64,000 nt of DNA from JAWSVE01 sp050789445 (GCA_050789445.1 JAILXR010000001.1:2480001-2544000); one strand, 5' to 3'. Shown: positions 51,706-62,047, numbered from the stretch's first letter. Translations and numbers: made by a program. The notes: generated by a model not told the origin, from the sequence alone.

Positions 51706-53223
51706 TCAACTCAAAAAGAGTTGATATGCGGGGTTATTAGTTTCTTCCCAATAGTTATACCCGAGGTCATCTAGGTACTTGCGGATCAAGGCTCTCTCGT
51801 TAGTAGGGACTTGCAAACCGACCAATACCCGCCCATACGCCGACCCATGATTACGATAATGGAACATCGATATATTCCAACTATGAGCCAGACTCGACAA
51901 GAATTTAAGAAGAGCTCCTGGGCGCTCAGGAAATTCAAAACGATAAACCACTTCATCTTCTATCGACGAACCCGTTCGACCTCCTACCATATGACGAATA
52001 TGTAATTTCGCCATCTCGTTATCGGTAAGATCCTCTACGGCATACTTTTTGTCTCGTAAACTTTGCACCAAATGAGTTCGATCATCTGTATCGCCTGACA
52101 CTTGTATGCCCACAAAAACCTGTGCAGCTCGGGAATCTGCATAGCGATAGTTAAATTCGGTGATATTACGCTTGCCTAGATCCTTACAGAACTTTTTATA
52201 GGCACCGGGACGCTCTGGTAGAGTCACCGCTAAAACGGCTTCACGTTTCTCTCCTGTTTCAGTTCGCTCAGAGATATAGCGCAAACGATCAAAATTAGTA
52301 TTTGCACCACTATCGATAGCGATCAGTGTTTTACCTTCACAACCTTCTCGTTCCACGTATTTTTTCAAGCCTGCCAACGCCAAAGCGCCAGCCGGTTCTG
52401 CGATAGAGCGAGTATCTTCAAAGATATCTTTAATAGCTGCACACATTTGATCGGTATCTGCCGTGATCACTTCATCAATCGTATTTTTAAGTACACGGAA
52501 TGTCTCTTTACCAATTTGCTTTACAGCAACACCGTCAGCAAAAATACCGACCTCAGATAAAATGGCTCGTCGTTTTTTCTCCATCGCTAATTTTAGACAA
52601 GCGGAATCCTCAGCCTCTACAGCGATCACCTTGATGTCTGGACGAATATATTTTATGTACGCGGCCATTCCCGCACATAAACCACCACCACCCACAGGAA
52701 TAAAGATCGCATCAATATGTGCCGGATATTGCCGAAGTATTTCTGCAGCAACAGTGCCCTGTCCCGCAATCACATCAGGATCGTCAAAAGGATGAATGTA
52801 GACTAAACCTTTTTCTTCAACGAGTTTTTGCGAATAAGCATAAGCCTCATCATAAGTATCACCATGCAAAACCACTTTACCCTTATTACGACGTACTCCG
52901 TCCACTTTTATTTGTGGCGTTGTTTTTGGCATGACAATAGTGGCTACCACATTGAGATGATTTGCCGCCAAGGCTAATCCTTGCGCATGATTACCTGCTG
53001 ATGCCGCAATCACGCCGACACGACGCTGCTCTGCAGATAATTGAAGCATCTTGTTATAAGCACCTCGAATCTTAAATGAGAATACGGGCTGAAGATCTTC
53101 TCGCTTCAGCAAAACGGTATTATTAAGGCGCTGCGACATTTGCCGAGCTTTGTCGAGAGGCGTCTCGACTGCAAGATCGTAAATACGGGCGTCAAGGATG
53201 CGTTTTAAATAGGACTGTGGCAT
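51706..53223 (-). CDS. ilvA: threonine ammonia-lyase, biosynthetic
   Basis: 505 aa. A PLP domain (K in FSFKIRGAYNKM, loop SAGNHAQG) is followed by two ACT-like regulatory domains (about 330-500, with ALLKFLSSLAHSWNISMFHYRN), so it is the isoleucine-inhibited form. It makes 2-oxobutanoate for isoleucine. It is divergent from rpiA, as in Pseudomonas. Confidence 0.95.
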   Translation of the reverse strand: MPQSYLKRILDARIYDLAVETPLDKARQMSQRLNNTVLLKREDLQPVFSFKIRGAYNKMLQLSAEQRRVGVIAASAGNHAQGLALAANHLNVVATIVMPKTTPQIKVDGVRRNKGKVVLHGDTYDEAYAYSQKLVEEKGLVYIHPFDDPDVIAGQGTVAAEILRQYPAHIDAIFIPVGGGGLCAGMAAYIKYIRPDIKVIAVEAEDSACLKLAMEKKRRAILSEVGIFADGVAVKQIGKETFRVLKNTIDEVITADTDQMCAAIKDIFEDTRSIAEPAGALALAGLKKYVEREGCEGKTLIAIDSGANTNFDRLRYISERTETGEKREAVLAVTLPERPGAYKKFCKDLGKRNITEFNYRYADSRAAQVFVGIQVSGDTDDRTHLVQSLRDKKYAVEDLTDNEMAKLHIRHMVGGRTGSSIEDEVVYRFEFPERPGALLKFLSSLAHSWNISMFHYRNHGSAYGRVLVGLQVPTNERALIRKYLDDLGYNYWEETNNPAYQLFLS

Positions 53224-53455
53224 GAGTATTTATATGATTAGCAATTGTTTTGTTGAGTAAATTATTTGGAGAAATTAATTTACTATTTTAACCGCTCCAA
53301 ATGTATCGGCTCATGTTAAAGCATGCTTTGTGCTAAGTCATTCACCAAAGCACTACAAACAAATACCTTGATAGAAAATAATCACATGTTTGGATGATTC
53401 CCGTATAATCCTTTCGATCGTTCCTTTAACACCTTACATTTGGCAGCAAACAATT

Positions 53456-54127
53456 ATGAACCAAAATGAATTAAAACTAGCGGTAGCCAAAGCAGCCATA
53501 GATTATGTAAAACCAAAGCTAGAGGCCGACTCCATCATTGGTATCGGAACTGGTTCGACTGCTAATTGTTTTATTGATGAACTTGCGGCAATTAAAGGAC
53601 TTTTTGACGGTGCCGTCGCCAGCTCAGAAGCGAGTGCGGATAGGCTAAAAAGCCATGGCATCCCTGTTTACGACTTGAACTCAGTCAATAATATTTGTGT
53701 GTATGTCGACGGTGCAGACGAAACAAACCCAAACTTAGAATTGATCAAAGGTGGAGGTGCTGCACTCACCCGAGAGAAAATCGTTACGGCTGTCGCCGAT
53801 GAATTTGTTTGTATTGCGGATGGCAGCAAATGGGTTGAATACTTAGGGGCTTTTCCATTACCAGTAGAAGTGATCCCAATGGCAAGATCCCATGTCGGTC
53901 GCGAACTCGTTAAATTAGGGGCTGACCCCGTCTACCGAGAAGGCGTTATCACCGATAATGGCAACTGCATTATCGATTGCCACAACTTACGGATAGAAAA
54001 CCCCAAAGAACTGGAAACAGCCATCAATCAAATCGTTGGCGTTGTCACTAATGGCTTGTTCGCACAAAAATCAGCAGATGTTTTGTTATTGGGCACAGCG
54101 GACGGAATAAAGACCTATACAAAATAA
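53456..54127 (+). CDS. rpiA: ribose-5-phosphate isomerase A
   Basis: 223 aa from the ATG at 53456; the upstream frame to 53390 is not family-like. The conserved IGTGSTANCFIDEL, VDGADETNP, KGGGAALTREKI and PVEVIPMA blocks are intact, with the catalytic glutamate in the GGGAALTRE region. It interconverts ribose-5-phosphate and ribulose-5-phosphate. Confidence 0.95.
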   Translation: MNQNELKLAVAKAAIDYVKPKLEADSIIGIGTGSTANCFIDELAAIKGLFDGAVASSEASADRLKSHGIPVYDLNSVNNICVYVDGADETNPNLELIKGGGAALTREKIVTAVADEFVCIADGSKWVEYLGAFPLPVEVIPMARSHVGRELVKLGADPVYREGVITDNGNCIIDCHNLRIENPKELETAINQIVGVVTNGLFAQKSADVLLLGTADGIKTYTK

Positions 54128-54187
54128 AACGCTTCTCTGACGTTAACGAAAGTGCTTCGCTAAAATATATATTTTTATCAATGCGGC

Positions 54188-54547
54188 TTACAACTCACCG
54201 CATTGATAAACTAAAAACTTCTGCCGGCCATCTTCTATCTCGCCTTCAACCACTATCGTATCGCCACCCATCTTAACGGCTTCGTTTTTAGCAAGTGTTG
54301 TTAGCTCTTCATTTTGTTTTGTTTTACTCCGCTTCAAAAAAGCGACTTTATCTAAAACCTTTGAGGTTGTGGTCCCTAATTTCTGGCAAGACACGACATC
54401 GTTTTTTGAAACTAAAGCTACCATATTTGCCTCTTCTGATAACTTCACCCAGGTGCAGCCACCGACCAAAAATATCATCGCCAGAAAAGAAATTATTGTA
54501 CGCTTTAAAAAAATCTCTTTTGAAAACTGTAAAACTTGATCAATCAT
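54188..54547 (-). CDS. DUF4156 lipoprotein
   Basis: 119 aa from the ATG at 54547, which has AAGGAAAA just upstream; the frame extends further to 54580. A lipobox (LVGGC) follows a hydrophobic signal. The sequence VVSCQKLGTTTSKV and the end GQKFLVYQC-like pattern fits the DUF4156 family of small outer-membrane lipoproteins, function unknown. It converges with rpiA. Confidence 0.78.
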   Translation of the reverse strand: MIDQVLQFSKEIFLKRTIISFLAMIFLVGGCTWVKLSEEANMVALVSKNDVVSCQKLGTTTSKVLDKVAFLKRSKTKQNEELTTLAKNEAVKMGGDTIVVEGEIEDGRQKFLVYQCGEL

Positions 54548-54856
54548 AATAATTTTTCCTTTATCGACACACGTATTCAATCACGAAAGTTTAATTTACT
54601 GGAGAGGAGTAATTCATTTTTTAATTGTTGATGTTTTTCTATACCAACCTTCTACAAAACAACGATCAGTTTTGTCTAGGAGTAGCTCAACCGAAAAATT
54701 CTCACTAAATCAACAACTATAATACCAAGCCTAGGAATTTTTTTTGTGCCCACCGTATCATTTTTTCTTTTACAAAAAATTAACTATCCGGTCTAAATTC
54801 AATGTTATTAACTAAGTTTGATTTCAACAAAACTATTTTCGGTCTCTAAAAGACAA

Positions 54857-55825
54857 CTAATCGTCGCCAGGTCTTTCAAGGTAGGATTTTATTGCCGCAA
54901 ACACTTGAGCCCTATACGGTGCACTCTCGCACACCAAATGGTGGCGAGCACTAGGTATCATTTTAATTTCTGCATTTGGGAAGACTGTTTTGATTTGCTC
55001 TAAGTTATACAAATAATCCACTGTTCCATCCTCATCACCCTGAATGACCAATAAAGGATAATCCTGCGGATCAAAATGTTTAAAGCGACTGATCCACTCT
55101 TTCATTGCACCAATCCAACGGATGGGCAAACGACGATATTGCATCGGGTCTTCTTTACGTAAAAAACTTAAAAATTCATTATCGTGAGAATTAGTTGTAA
55201 ATGTTCTTGGGATACTTTTTAGAAACCAGTGAACCAAAAAATAAGTCCATCGATCTCTCGTCCAACCCTTAGAGCGAATTAACGGCGCAAGCAATACCAC
55301 TTTTTTAAATGGTGATGTATAAGCTTCGACTAAATGTCCTGCGACTGCTGTAGCGCCCGTGCTTTGTGCCACACAATACCAAGGCTTAGGCATAACGCCA
55401 TTGAACAAAGAAATCGCTTTATCTAATACTCGACGGTAATCATCGAAAGTTTCTATCGAAGCACGATCACCACTGCTTAATCCCATGCCGGGAAAATCAA
55501 AAGCAACAACAGCATAATCATTTTGCAAAGAGAATCGGATAATATTATTAAACAGCCCAACGTGATCATAATAGCCATGAAGAACAAAAATTGTTCCGCG
55601 AGGAACTTCAGGAATCCAATAATGCGCTGCTATCGTAAAATCACACGCGTCAAACTTACCAAATCCATGTTTCACGTTTGACAATGATTTCGAAAAATTA
55701 ATTTTGAAGTGATCTAGATATTGCTGAACCAAACAATCATCAATATTTTTTTTATCTTTTTCGATAACGAAAGTCAGGGGTTTTAACTGCGAAGAAATTT
55801 TTTTTACATCTGCTGGATTGAGCAT
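54857..55825 (-). CDS. alpha/beta hydrolase, lysophospholipase-like
   Basis: 322 aa. The oxyanion loop is FVLHGYYDHVGLF and the nucleophile elbow is VAQSTGATA, an AxSxG variant. A GMGLSSGDR stretch and the C-terminal histidine ARHHLVCES fit the monoglyceride-lipase/lysophospholipase branch (Hydrolase_4). It lacks a signal peptide. Substrate unknown. It is upstream of a TPR lipoprotein gene on the same strand. Confidence 0.82.
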   Translation of the reverse strand: MLNPADVKKISSQLKPLTFVIEKDKKNIDDCLVQQYLDHFKINFSKSLSNVKHGFGKFDACDFTIAAHYWIPEVPRGTIFVLHGYYDHVGLFNNIIRFSLQNDYAVVAFDFPGMGLSSGDRASIETFDDYRRVLDKAISLFNGVMPKPWYCVAQSTGATAVAGHLVEAYTSPFKKVVLLAPLIRSKGWTRDRWTYFLVHWFLKSIPRTFTTNSHDNEFLSFLRKEDPMQYRRLPIRWIGAMKEWISRFKHFDPQDYPLLVIQGDEDGTVDYLYNLEQIKTVFPNAEIKMIPSARHHLVCESAPYRAQVFAAIKSYLERPGDD

Positions 55826-55916
55826 TCGATTTTTTGCCTTTTAAAATAACTTCTACGACTACACAGTTAAACCAAACGCCTGCTTACCTTCGCGCTACCT
55901 TTGCAAGATCAACGCA

Positions 55917-57143
55917 CTAGCCTTTCGATTTCAGTTTCGGTTGTGCTTCCCAGCTATCCAATGTTCGTTCATAACGTGCTTGAATAACAAGGACATTAGA
56001 TTGAGTAAATGAACTATTTTTACTAACCTTAATCGCTTTTTTTACATCGCTAATTGCTCTTTGCTTGTCGCCTTGCTCCCAATAAGCCAGGCCACGCAAA
56101 TAATAAAACCGATGTTCAGACCGGCGCTTAGACACAGACACATCCAACAACTCTATCACCTCGTTGTAATCGCCTTTACGATAAGAATACTGCGCCAATG
56201 CATAGCGGTAATAGGGATCACGAAGCTTATATTTATCTGATAGCTGACGCAATTCATCCGCACGTTCTTTCTCATTATATTTGTCAAAAACAAACGCCAA
56301 GTTATTTAACGCTGACCAATCATAGGGGTTTAACTGAAGCGCCTGCCGGTAACTGGCTTCTGCCAAACTTAAATTCCCTAACCGTCTCTGAACAATGCCC
56401 ATGTTATTCCAAATAAATGCAGTCGAGGAATCTGCTTCCAATGCTCGCTTACTCGCGACATAAGCTCGAGCAAAATCGCCTTCAACAACATGCTGCATAC
56501 TTATATTGCTGTAATAAAGAGCTAAGCCCATATCATCAGATAAGATTTGACGTGGATACGTTTCGCTATAGCGATCAATTCTAAAATCAATCACTCCATC
56601 TCTTCCATACTTTAACTGTATTTTTGCATTAACATGCCGATACTGAATTAACACTTCGTCACTCAAGGCATCCCACGATGGTGGAACATCCACTTGCTGA
56701 AAGTTTGCAACGAGACCCGCCTCTCTCGCCAATGCGATAAACATTGCTGAAAATGCTAAACAATTTCCTCGTTGAGTTTTAAATACATCCGCTCCCGTTA
56801 GCGTTGCTCGTGCATCATATTGAATTTTATAATCCGGGTTATAGCTAATAGCATCGAATAATTTTTCTAGTTTTTCTTCTCTCGTCCCTTTTTTAGGCAC
56901 ATAAGTGTCGACAAATTTTTTCATCGCTGGAGAGAGACCTAAAAGATCGACTTCTGGTTCGGACAATAGTTCTTCAGAAACACCTTCGGGGGGAATAAGG
57001 ATCTGCTCAAGATCTACTTTAGCAGGAGGTGCAATATGGGTTGTTTCTATGGCTGAGCACGCGGAAAAAAAAACTACAAATACTATGCTCGTCAATATTT
57101 TACTGCAGATGATTTTGAAAAAGTTCGGCAAAGCGAATGTCAT
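55917..57143 (-). CDS. transglutaminase-fold and TPR lipoprotein
   Basis: About 408 aa from the ATG at 57143; the frame continues to a GTG at 57161. A lipobox (FSAC) ends the signal. A transglutaminase-like domain (about 80-215) has C in RGNCLAFSAM, H in YRHVNAKI and D in VIDFRIDRYS, a full Cys-His-Asp triad, so it may be active. At least four TPR units follow (about 220-390, with IWNNMGIVQRRLGNLSLAEA). The mix resembles envelope proteins that act with protein partners. Function is not known. Confidence 0.8.
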   Translation of the reverse strand: MTFALPNFFKIICSKILTSIVFVVFFSACSAIETTHIAPPAKVDLEQILIPPEGVSEELLSEPEVDLLGLSPAMKKFVDTYVPKKGTREEKLEKLFDAISYNPDYKIQYDARATLTGADVFKTQRGNCLAFSAMFIALAREAGLVANFQQVDVPPSWDALSDEVLIQYRHVNAKIQLKYGRDGVIDFRIDRYSETYPRQILSDDMGLALYYSNISMQHVVEGDFARAYVASKRALEADSSTAFIWNNMGIVQRRLGNLSLAEASYRQALQLNPYDWSALNNLAFVFDKYNEKERADELRQLSDKYKLRDPYYRYALAQYSYRKGDYNEVIELLDVSVSKRRSEHRFYYLRGLAYWEQGDKQRAISDVKKAIKVSKNSSFTQSNVLVIQARYERTLDSWEAQPKLKSKG

Positions 57144-57557
57144 GGCAGTATCCGGTATCACAGCTGATGAGGCTAGTTGCTGCGCTTATAATTATTATAA
57201 CTAAAAAATTATTTTATTCGGCTAACGCTGTCAAATTTATTGATCCAGCTAGCTCAACTTAGTAAATTAACAGATAATCAATGGCGCTTTTTAAATTAAA
57301 CCCTCTATGCTCAGTGTAGTCGGATATTTAATAAAAAGTAAAACTAAGCCTGCTACCTTTTACGTAGACAGCTTTAAAATGGTTTCGTTTCTTTCATATT
57401 TACATTTCTTATGAATATATCGGATCCAGTCCAACATATTTATACCCTTAACAACCACCCTATTGGAAGACATAAAAAAACGACGAAGCTTTCATTAGAA
57501 AATCTTCGCCGTTTTTAAATGTGCAATCTAAAGTCTTAATAATCGCATTTAAAAAAA
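57144..57557. other. intergenic region with fba terminator
   Basis: About 400 bp. The fba terminator is at 57474-57516 and the upstream half is AT-rich with no supported gene. A promoter for the TPR gene must lie in the left half, but I cannot place it. Confidence 0.55.
57474..57516 (-). terminator. terminator of fba
   Basis: On the minus strand AAAAACGGCGAAG and CTTCGTCGTTTTT pair with one mismatch and end in a T-run, 40 nt beyond the fba stop. Confidence 0.85.
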
Positions 57558-58619
57558 CTATTTAACAACTGCGTCAAGCTCGCCTTTTTCATACTGAAGA
57601 TACATATCTTCTAGAGACACCTCAGTGATCTTCGATGCATTACCGGCTGCGCCAAACTCTTGGTAACGAGTAATACAAATATCTTTCATCGCTTTCACCG
57701 ATTCCGCTAAATATTTACGCGGATCAAATTCAGATGGATTCTGGGCCATGAAACGACGAATCGCACCCGTTGACGCCAAACGTAAATCGGTATCAATATT
57801 AATTTTACGAACGCCATATTTAATGCCCTCGCAGATTTGCTCAACAGGAACACCGTAAGTTTCTGGGATTTCACCACCAAACTCATTAATGATCGCCAGC
57901 CACTCTTGCGGAACACTTGAAGAACCATGCATGACTAAATGAGTATTCGGCACTCTTTTATTGATCTCTTTAATACGATCAATCGCTAATATATCGCCAG
58001 TTGGTGGGCGAGTGAATTTATAAGCACCATGAGAAGTACCACAAGCAATCGCTAGTGCGTCAACATTAGTTTTTTTGACGAAATCTGCCGCTTCTTCGGG
58101 ATCAGTTAACATCTGGTCGTGACTTAAAACGCCTTCTGCACCAATGCCATCTTCCTCTCCTGCCATTCCTGTCTCTAAGGAGCCAAGGCAACCTAATTCA
58201 CCCTCTACAGAAACACCACAAGCATGAGCCATTTCAACAGTACGTCTTGTCACATCAACATTGTACTCATAAGACGTTGGCGTTTTACCGTCTTCACCCA
58301 ATGAGCCGTCCATCATTACCGAGCTAAAGCCCAATTGGATCGAACGCTGACAAACAGCTGGTGAGGTTCCGTGATCCTGATGCATACACACAGGAATGTG
58401 CGGAAACTCTTCAATAGCAGCAGAAATCAAATGCCGTAAAAAAGGTGCTCCAGCATATTTACGTGCTCCAGCTGAAGCCTGAACAATCACTGGGCTATCT
58501 GTTTGGCTAGCGGCTTCCATGATCGCTCGAATTTGCTCGAGGTTGTTGACGTTAAAGGCTGGAACGCCGTATTTATGTTCAGCGGCGTGATCTAGCAGCT
58601 GGCGTAGGCTAATAAGCAT
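57558..58619 (-). CDS. fba: class II fructose-bisphosphate aldolase
   Basis: 353 aa, zinc-dependent. The start (LRQLLDHAAEHKYGVPAFNVNN), the zinc histidine region VCMHQDHG, DGSLGEDGKTPTSYEYNV and HGSSSVPQEW are those of the class II Calvin-type aldolases. It cleaves fructose-1,6-bisphosphate. A terminator follows. It is divergent from argJ. Confidence 0.95.
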   Translation of the reverse strand: MLISLRQLLDHAAEHKYGVPAFNVNNLEQIRAIMEAASQTDSPVIVQASAGARKYAGAPFLRHLISAAIEEFPHIPVCMHQDHGTSPAVCQRSIQLGFSSVMMDGSLGEDGKTPTSYEYNVDVTRRTVEMAHACGVSVEGELGCLGSLETGMAGEEDGIGAEGVLSHDQMLTDPEEAADFVKKTNVDALAIACGTSHGAYKFTRPPTGDILAIDRIKEINKRVPNTHLVMHGSSSVPQEWLAIINEFGGEIPETYGVPVEQICEGIKYGVRKINIDTDLRLASTGAIRRFMAQNPSEFDPRKYLAESVKAMKDICITRYQEFGAAGNASKITEVSLEDMYLQYEKGELDAVVK

Positions 58620-58812
58620 ATTGGTAAATCCTTGCTATAGAATAAGTCTTAAAAACATGAAGACTGGATGAAAAGAGTCTTGAAAAATACTTGGTGGAGA
58701 ATGGTAAGATGCCAGCCGTTGCAGCGCAAGTGCAGAGGCGTGATATCCGCATTTCAGCAGGTAAAGACTTTAATAATTCAACTGACGGACACTTTTGAGG
58801 ACACTATCCAGC

Positions 58813-60018
58813 ATGACCAAGATGAAAGGTTCACTACACATTCCACAAGGTTTTTCTTGGTTTGGAAAAAATATCGGCATCAAAGACGACACTAAAGATT
58901 TTGGCGGCATTCTATCTGACAATATCTGTTCTGCTGCTGCCGTATTTACGAAAAATACCATGCCTGGCGCTCCCGTTGTTATCGGCAAACAGCATATCAA
59001 AGACGGTGAACTACAAGCGATTATAGTGAATTCTAAAAACGCTAATGTTGCCACCGACTCTGCCGGCGAAAAAGATTCGCTAACGATTTGCGAACTATCC
59101 GCACAAGCCTGCGGCATTAAAGCTGATCTAATACTCCCCTCTTCTACTGGCGTCATTGGTAAGCGCCTACCAATGGATGTTATTAAAAAAGGGTGTGAAT
59201 CAATTGCAGAGGAGTTTGGGAAAACAGAGCAGCATATCCATGATTTTGCTATGAGCATCATGACAACTGACACACGCGAAAAAATTATCAGCGCTAAAAT
59301 AGGCGATACCACCATTTTAGGTATCGCTAAAGGCGCTGGAATGATCGAGCCAAACATGGCAACCATGCTTAGCTATTTCATGACTGATGCAGAGATTTCA
59401 TCAAACCAACTACAAGCAATGCTTACACGCGTTACCAATAAATCGTTTAATCGAATCTCTGTTGATACCGACACATCCACTAGCGATACCGTAGTTGTTT
59501 TAGCCAATGGTAAAGCCGGAAAAGTTAACGAAGAACATTTTGAAAAAATATTTACTGAACTTGCTATCTATTTAGCAAAAGAAATTGCACGTGATGGTGA
59601 AGGCGCATCAAAGCTCATTGAATTAAAAGTATCCGGCGCATCAACTGCAGAGCAAGCGTTACTGACAGCAAAAGCAGTCGTCAATTCTCCCCTAGTCAAA
59701 ACGGCTATCTATGGTGCAGATCCCAACTGGGGACGCTTTGTGATGGCTATTGGGAAAGTCTTTAACTACACCGTTGAGATTAGTGATCTCACTATTTTAT
59801 TCAGTGACCAATCAAACGAGGCTAAAGCTGGTCGCTTAAAAATCACAGCGAAAATGCTCGATTCCGATTCAGTTCCTCTCGATGATATTTCCGAACTGTT
59901 AACAAATGATAAAGTTTTTATTGAGCTTGCCTTAGGTAATGGAAAGTTTGAAGAAACCGTTTGGGGTTGCGACTTAACGGAAGGGTATGTTGATGTTAAT
60001 GCACACTACACAACTTAA
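58813..60018 (+). CDS. argJ: ArgJ, glutamate N-acetyltransferase
   Basis: 401 aa from the ATG at 58813; a frame to 58795 is open but not family-like. The self-cleavage site lies in KGAGMIEPNMATMLSYF, between Ala and Thr, giving two chains; the oxyanion pair is in SSTGVIGKRLP. It is the bifunctional form if it also uses acetyl-CoA, which cannot be told here. It makes N-acetylglutamate in arginine synthesis. Confidence 0.94.
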   Translation: MTKMKGSLHIPQGFSWFGKNIGIKDDTKDFGGILSDNICSAAAVFTKNTMPGAPVVIGKQHIKDGELQAIIVNSKNANVATDSAGEKDSLTICELSAQACGIKADLILPSSTGVIGKRLPMDVIKKGCESIAEEFGKTEQHIHDFAMSIMTTDTREKIISAKIGDTTILGIAKGAGMIEPNMATMLSYFMTDAEISSNQLQAMLTRVTNKSFNRISVDTDTSTSDTVVVLANGKAGKVNEEHFEKIFTELAIYLAKEIARDGEGASKLIELKVSGASTAEQALLTAKAVVNSPLVKTAIYGADPNWGRFVMAIGKVFNYTVEISDLTILFSDQSNEAKAGRLKITAKMLDSDSVPLDDISELLTNDKVFIELALGNGKFEETVWGCDLTEGYVDVNAHYTT

Positions 60019-60162
60019 CGAAATGCTGGCGTTTTATTCCCATTGCCCCAAAAAAACATTTTAAAAAACAAATAGGTCACAAAATTTAAAAGCCATATCT
60101 GTTAGCATGTCAAACTGTAAGACCAGCCTCCAAAATAATATCTAAGATAGGTAGTTTTTCAA

Positions 60163-61668
60163 ATGCGTATTCTATTCGTACTTTTTTGCTCTCTCACACT
60201 TGTCGCTTGCGGCGGCAACAAATCCTCATCAGGATCATCTAATAACTTAATAGAACAACCTGTACAAACTGACGAAGCTGTAGAGCCTGAAACAATTACT
60301 GACACATCTGATAGTACCGACGATGACCTAGCACAAGATGACGAGGCCGATACAACCCCTACCGAGCCTGAAACTGACTCACCGGCTGAGCCAGATCCTT
60401 CACTACAGTCTACCGGTTTAGTTCCTGCTAATCCAAACGCCAAATATGCCGAGAATTTAGTTCCATGCACGCGCGAAGAAGCAATTGTAAATGAAGATGG
60501 AGAGACAACTTACGTTAACTGCCCCCTAGTAGACTTGCCCTTTTTAATTAGCGATGTCAGAGAGCGCGGCGATGCAATTCCAACAATCGACGATATTATA
60601 AGCCGGACCGTAGTCAGCCACCCGTGGATGAGCGATAGACTTGCCGAAGTATTAGTACAAATGCCAGACGATCTACTGAAGCTATTTGGAGGCGTTACCG
60701 CTATCGTCATAGGCGCGGATATTAGGCCATCCCATTATTCATATAGAACCGGCGCAATTTATTTGGACCCTGCCAGCTTCTGGCTAACCAATGGAGAAAA
60801 ACAAACAATTGATACAGCGCCAGACTTTCGTTCTGCCTTCGGCAAAGAATTAAATTTTTTATCCCTCAGTCGTTATGTGATCGGCAATGAATATGCTTGG
60901 AAAATATTTCCTTTAGATAGCAACGAAGAGCGCACCGTGAACGACATTACTCTACCCGTGGCTTATCTTTTATTTCATGAATTAGCACATGCTAATGATT
61001 TTAATTTATTAGCCATGGTAGATGGCCACAACAACAATCGTTCTGTTTATCAAGCATTTGCTTTTAACTATACCAATGCCCTAATCACATCAATGCAACT
61101 AAAAGCCAATCAACCATTAACGTCCCAGATAATGTTCGGTCTCGCTGACGTGATGTTTAAGGGCGAAGACACTACAGAGGAGCAACGATTATTAAGCCCA
61201 ACTGATGTTGGTTTGGCGTTTGAGATAGATGGCGCAGCTGATGATTATTCTTACAACAATGAATTCGAGGACACCGCCATGCTTTTTGGTGAAGTAATGA
61301 TGAAATACCACTTTGGTGTCGATAGAGAAGTTGCCTACACTGCCGTGCCGAGCGATCGTGATGATATAGAATGTAGTGATCTTATTGTTGGTTGGGGATA
61401 TAGAAACCGCATTGCAGATCCACTCGTTAAAAGCCGGGCAGAATTTGTCGTTCAAGAAATTCTTTCTATTGATGATGCATCTGCTTACTTTGCCAATATT
61501 CCGTCCAGCCCTACCACTTTGATCAACGGAATAGACTGGTGTACAAATTTAGCATTATTCGAAGTAGGCAATACAACATCAACAAAAACATTGGAGAAAA
61601 TTTCTAACAAAACAAAGACTATTCCAAAGTTTAGAAAAAGTGATTTATTAAGTCCTCATCAACACTAA
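60163..61668 (+). CDS. lipoprotein with HELAH zinc-protease motif
   Basis: 501 aa. The lipobox VAC-GG follows a signal peptide (C16). A long acidic Ser/Thr/Pro/Glu linker (about 18-85) precedes the domain. The zinc motif is H272-E-L-A-H276 in LLFHELAHANDF, and a later E in FEDTAMLFGEVMM could be the third ligand, as in gluzincins. I do not recognise the family. It is likely an outer-membrane, possibly surface, metalloprotease. The terminator at 61693-61735 separates it from the converging gene. Confidence 0.72.
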   Translation: MRILFVLFCSLTLVACGGNKSSSGSSNNLIEQPVQTDEAVEPETITDTSDSTDDDLAQDDEADTTPTEPETDSPAEPDPSLQSTGLVPANPNAKYAENLVPCTREEAIVNEDGETTYVNCPLVDLPFLISDVRERGDAIPTIDDIISRTVVSHPWMSDRLAEVLVQMPDDLLKLFGGVTAIVIGADIRPSHYSYRTGAIYLDPASFWLTNGEKQTIDTAPDFRSAFGKELNFLSLSRYVIGNEYAWKIFPLDSNEERTVNDITLPVAYLLFHELAHANDFNLLAMVDGHNNNRSVYQAFAFNYTNALITSMQLKANQPLTSQIMFGLADVMFKGEDTTEEQRLLSPTDVGLAFEIDGAADDYSYNNEFEDTAMLFGEVMMKYHFGVDREVAYTAVPSDRDDIECSDLIVGWGYRNRIADPLVKSRAEFVVQEILSIDDASAYFANIPSSPTTLINGIDWCTNLALFEVGNTTSTKTLEKISNKTKTIPKFRKSDLLSPHQH

Positions 61669-61692
61669 GCAATACTGATATTACATACCTAT

Positions 61693-61735
61693 AAAAATAC
61701 GTGACAAAAAATATATATTTATGTCACGTATTTTT
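61693..61735. terminator. bidirectional terminator
   Basis: Perfect 14-nt arms (61693-61706 and 61722-61735) with A/T runs, between the lipoprotein gene and the converging EncFtn-like gene. Confidence 0.8.
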
Positions 61736-61759
61736 ACACACCCCAAAAAACTAATCCTG

Positions 61760-62047
61760 TTACTTATGTGCAATCGGTTTGTCAGTAAATAAATAATCTT
61801 TTAACTCTTTATCCATCGTAGGGTCTTGGCGACGAATCCATTCCAATACCATTGCAGCATGTTCTTTTTCTTCATCGCGATTATGCTCTAGTATTTTTTT
61901 AAGGTCTGGATCTTTACACGCATCGACACGCTGATTATACCAATCCACTGCTTCTAACTCTTCCATCAATGAAACAATAGCGCGATGCATATCGCGGGTT
62001 TTATCTGATAATTCACTAATAGGCTCGTGATAACCTTCGTTTGACAT
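61760..62047 (-). CDS. encapsulated-ferritin-like protein (EncFtn)
   Basis: 95 aa, two helices. The sequence SLMEELEAVDWYNQRVDACKDPDLK and HNRDEEKEHAAMVLEW (parts) is that of the encapsulated-ferritin family; the ferroxidase residues align as E30, E60 and H63. Such proteins are half-ferritins that assemble into a ring and oxidise iron inside an encapsulin shell. Here the C-terminus ends TDKPIAHK, and I see no encapsulin-targeting tail, nor an encapsulin gene within 1.5 kb. The methyltransferase upstream is 57 bp away on the same strand. Confidence 0.88.
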   Translation of the reverse strand: MSNEGYHEPISELSDKTRDMHRAIVSLMEELEAVDWYNQRVDACKDPDLKKILEHNRDEEKEHAAMVLEWIRRQDPTMDKELKDYLFTDKPIAHK

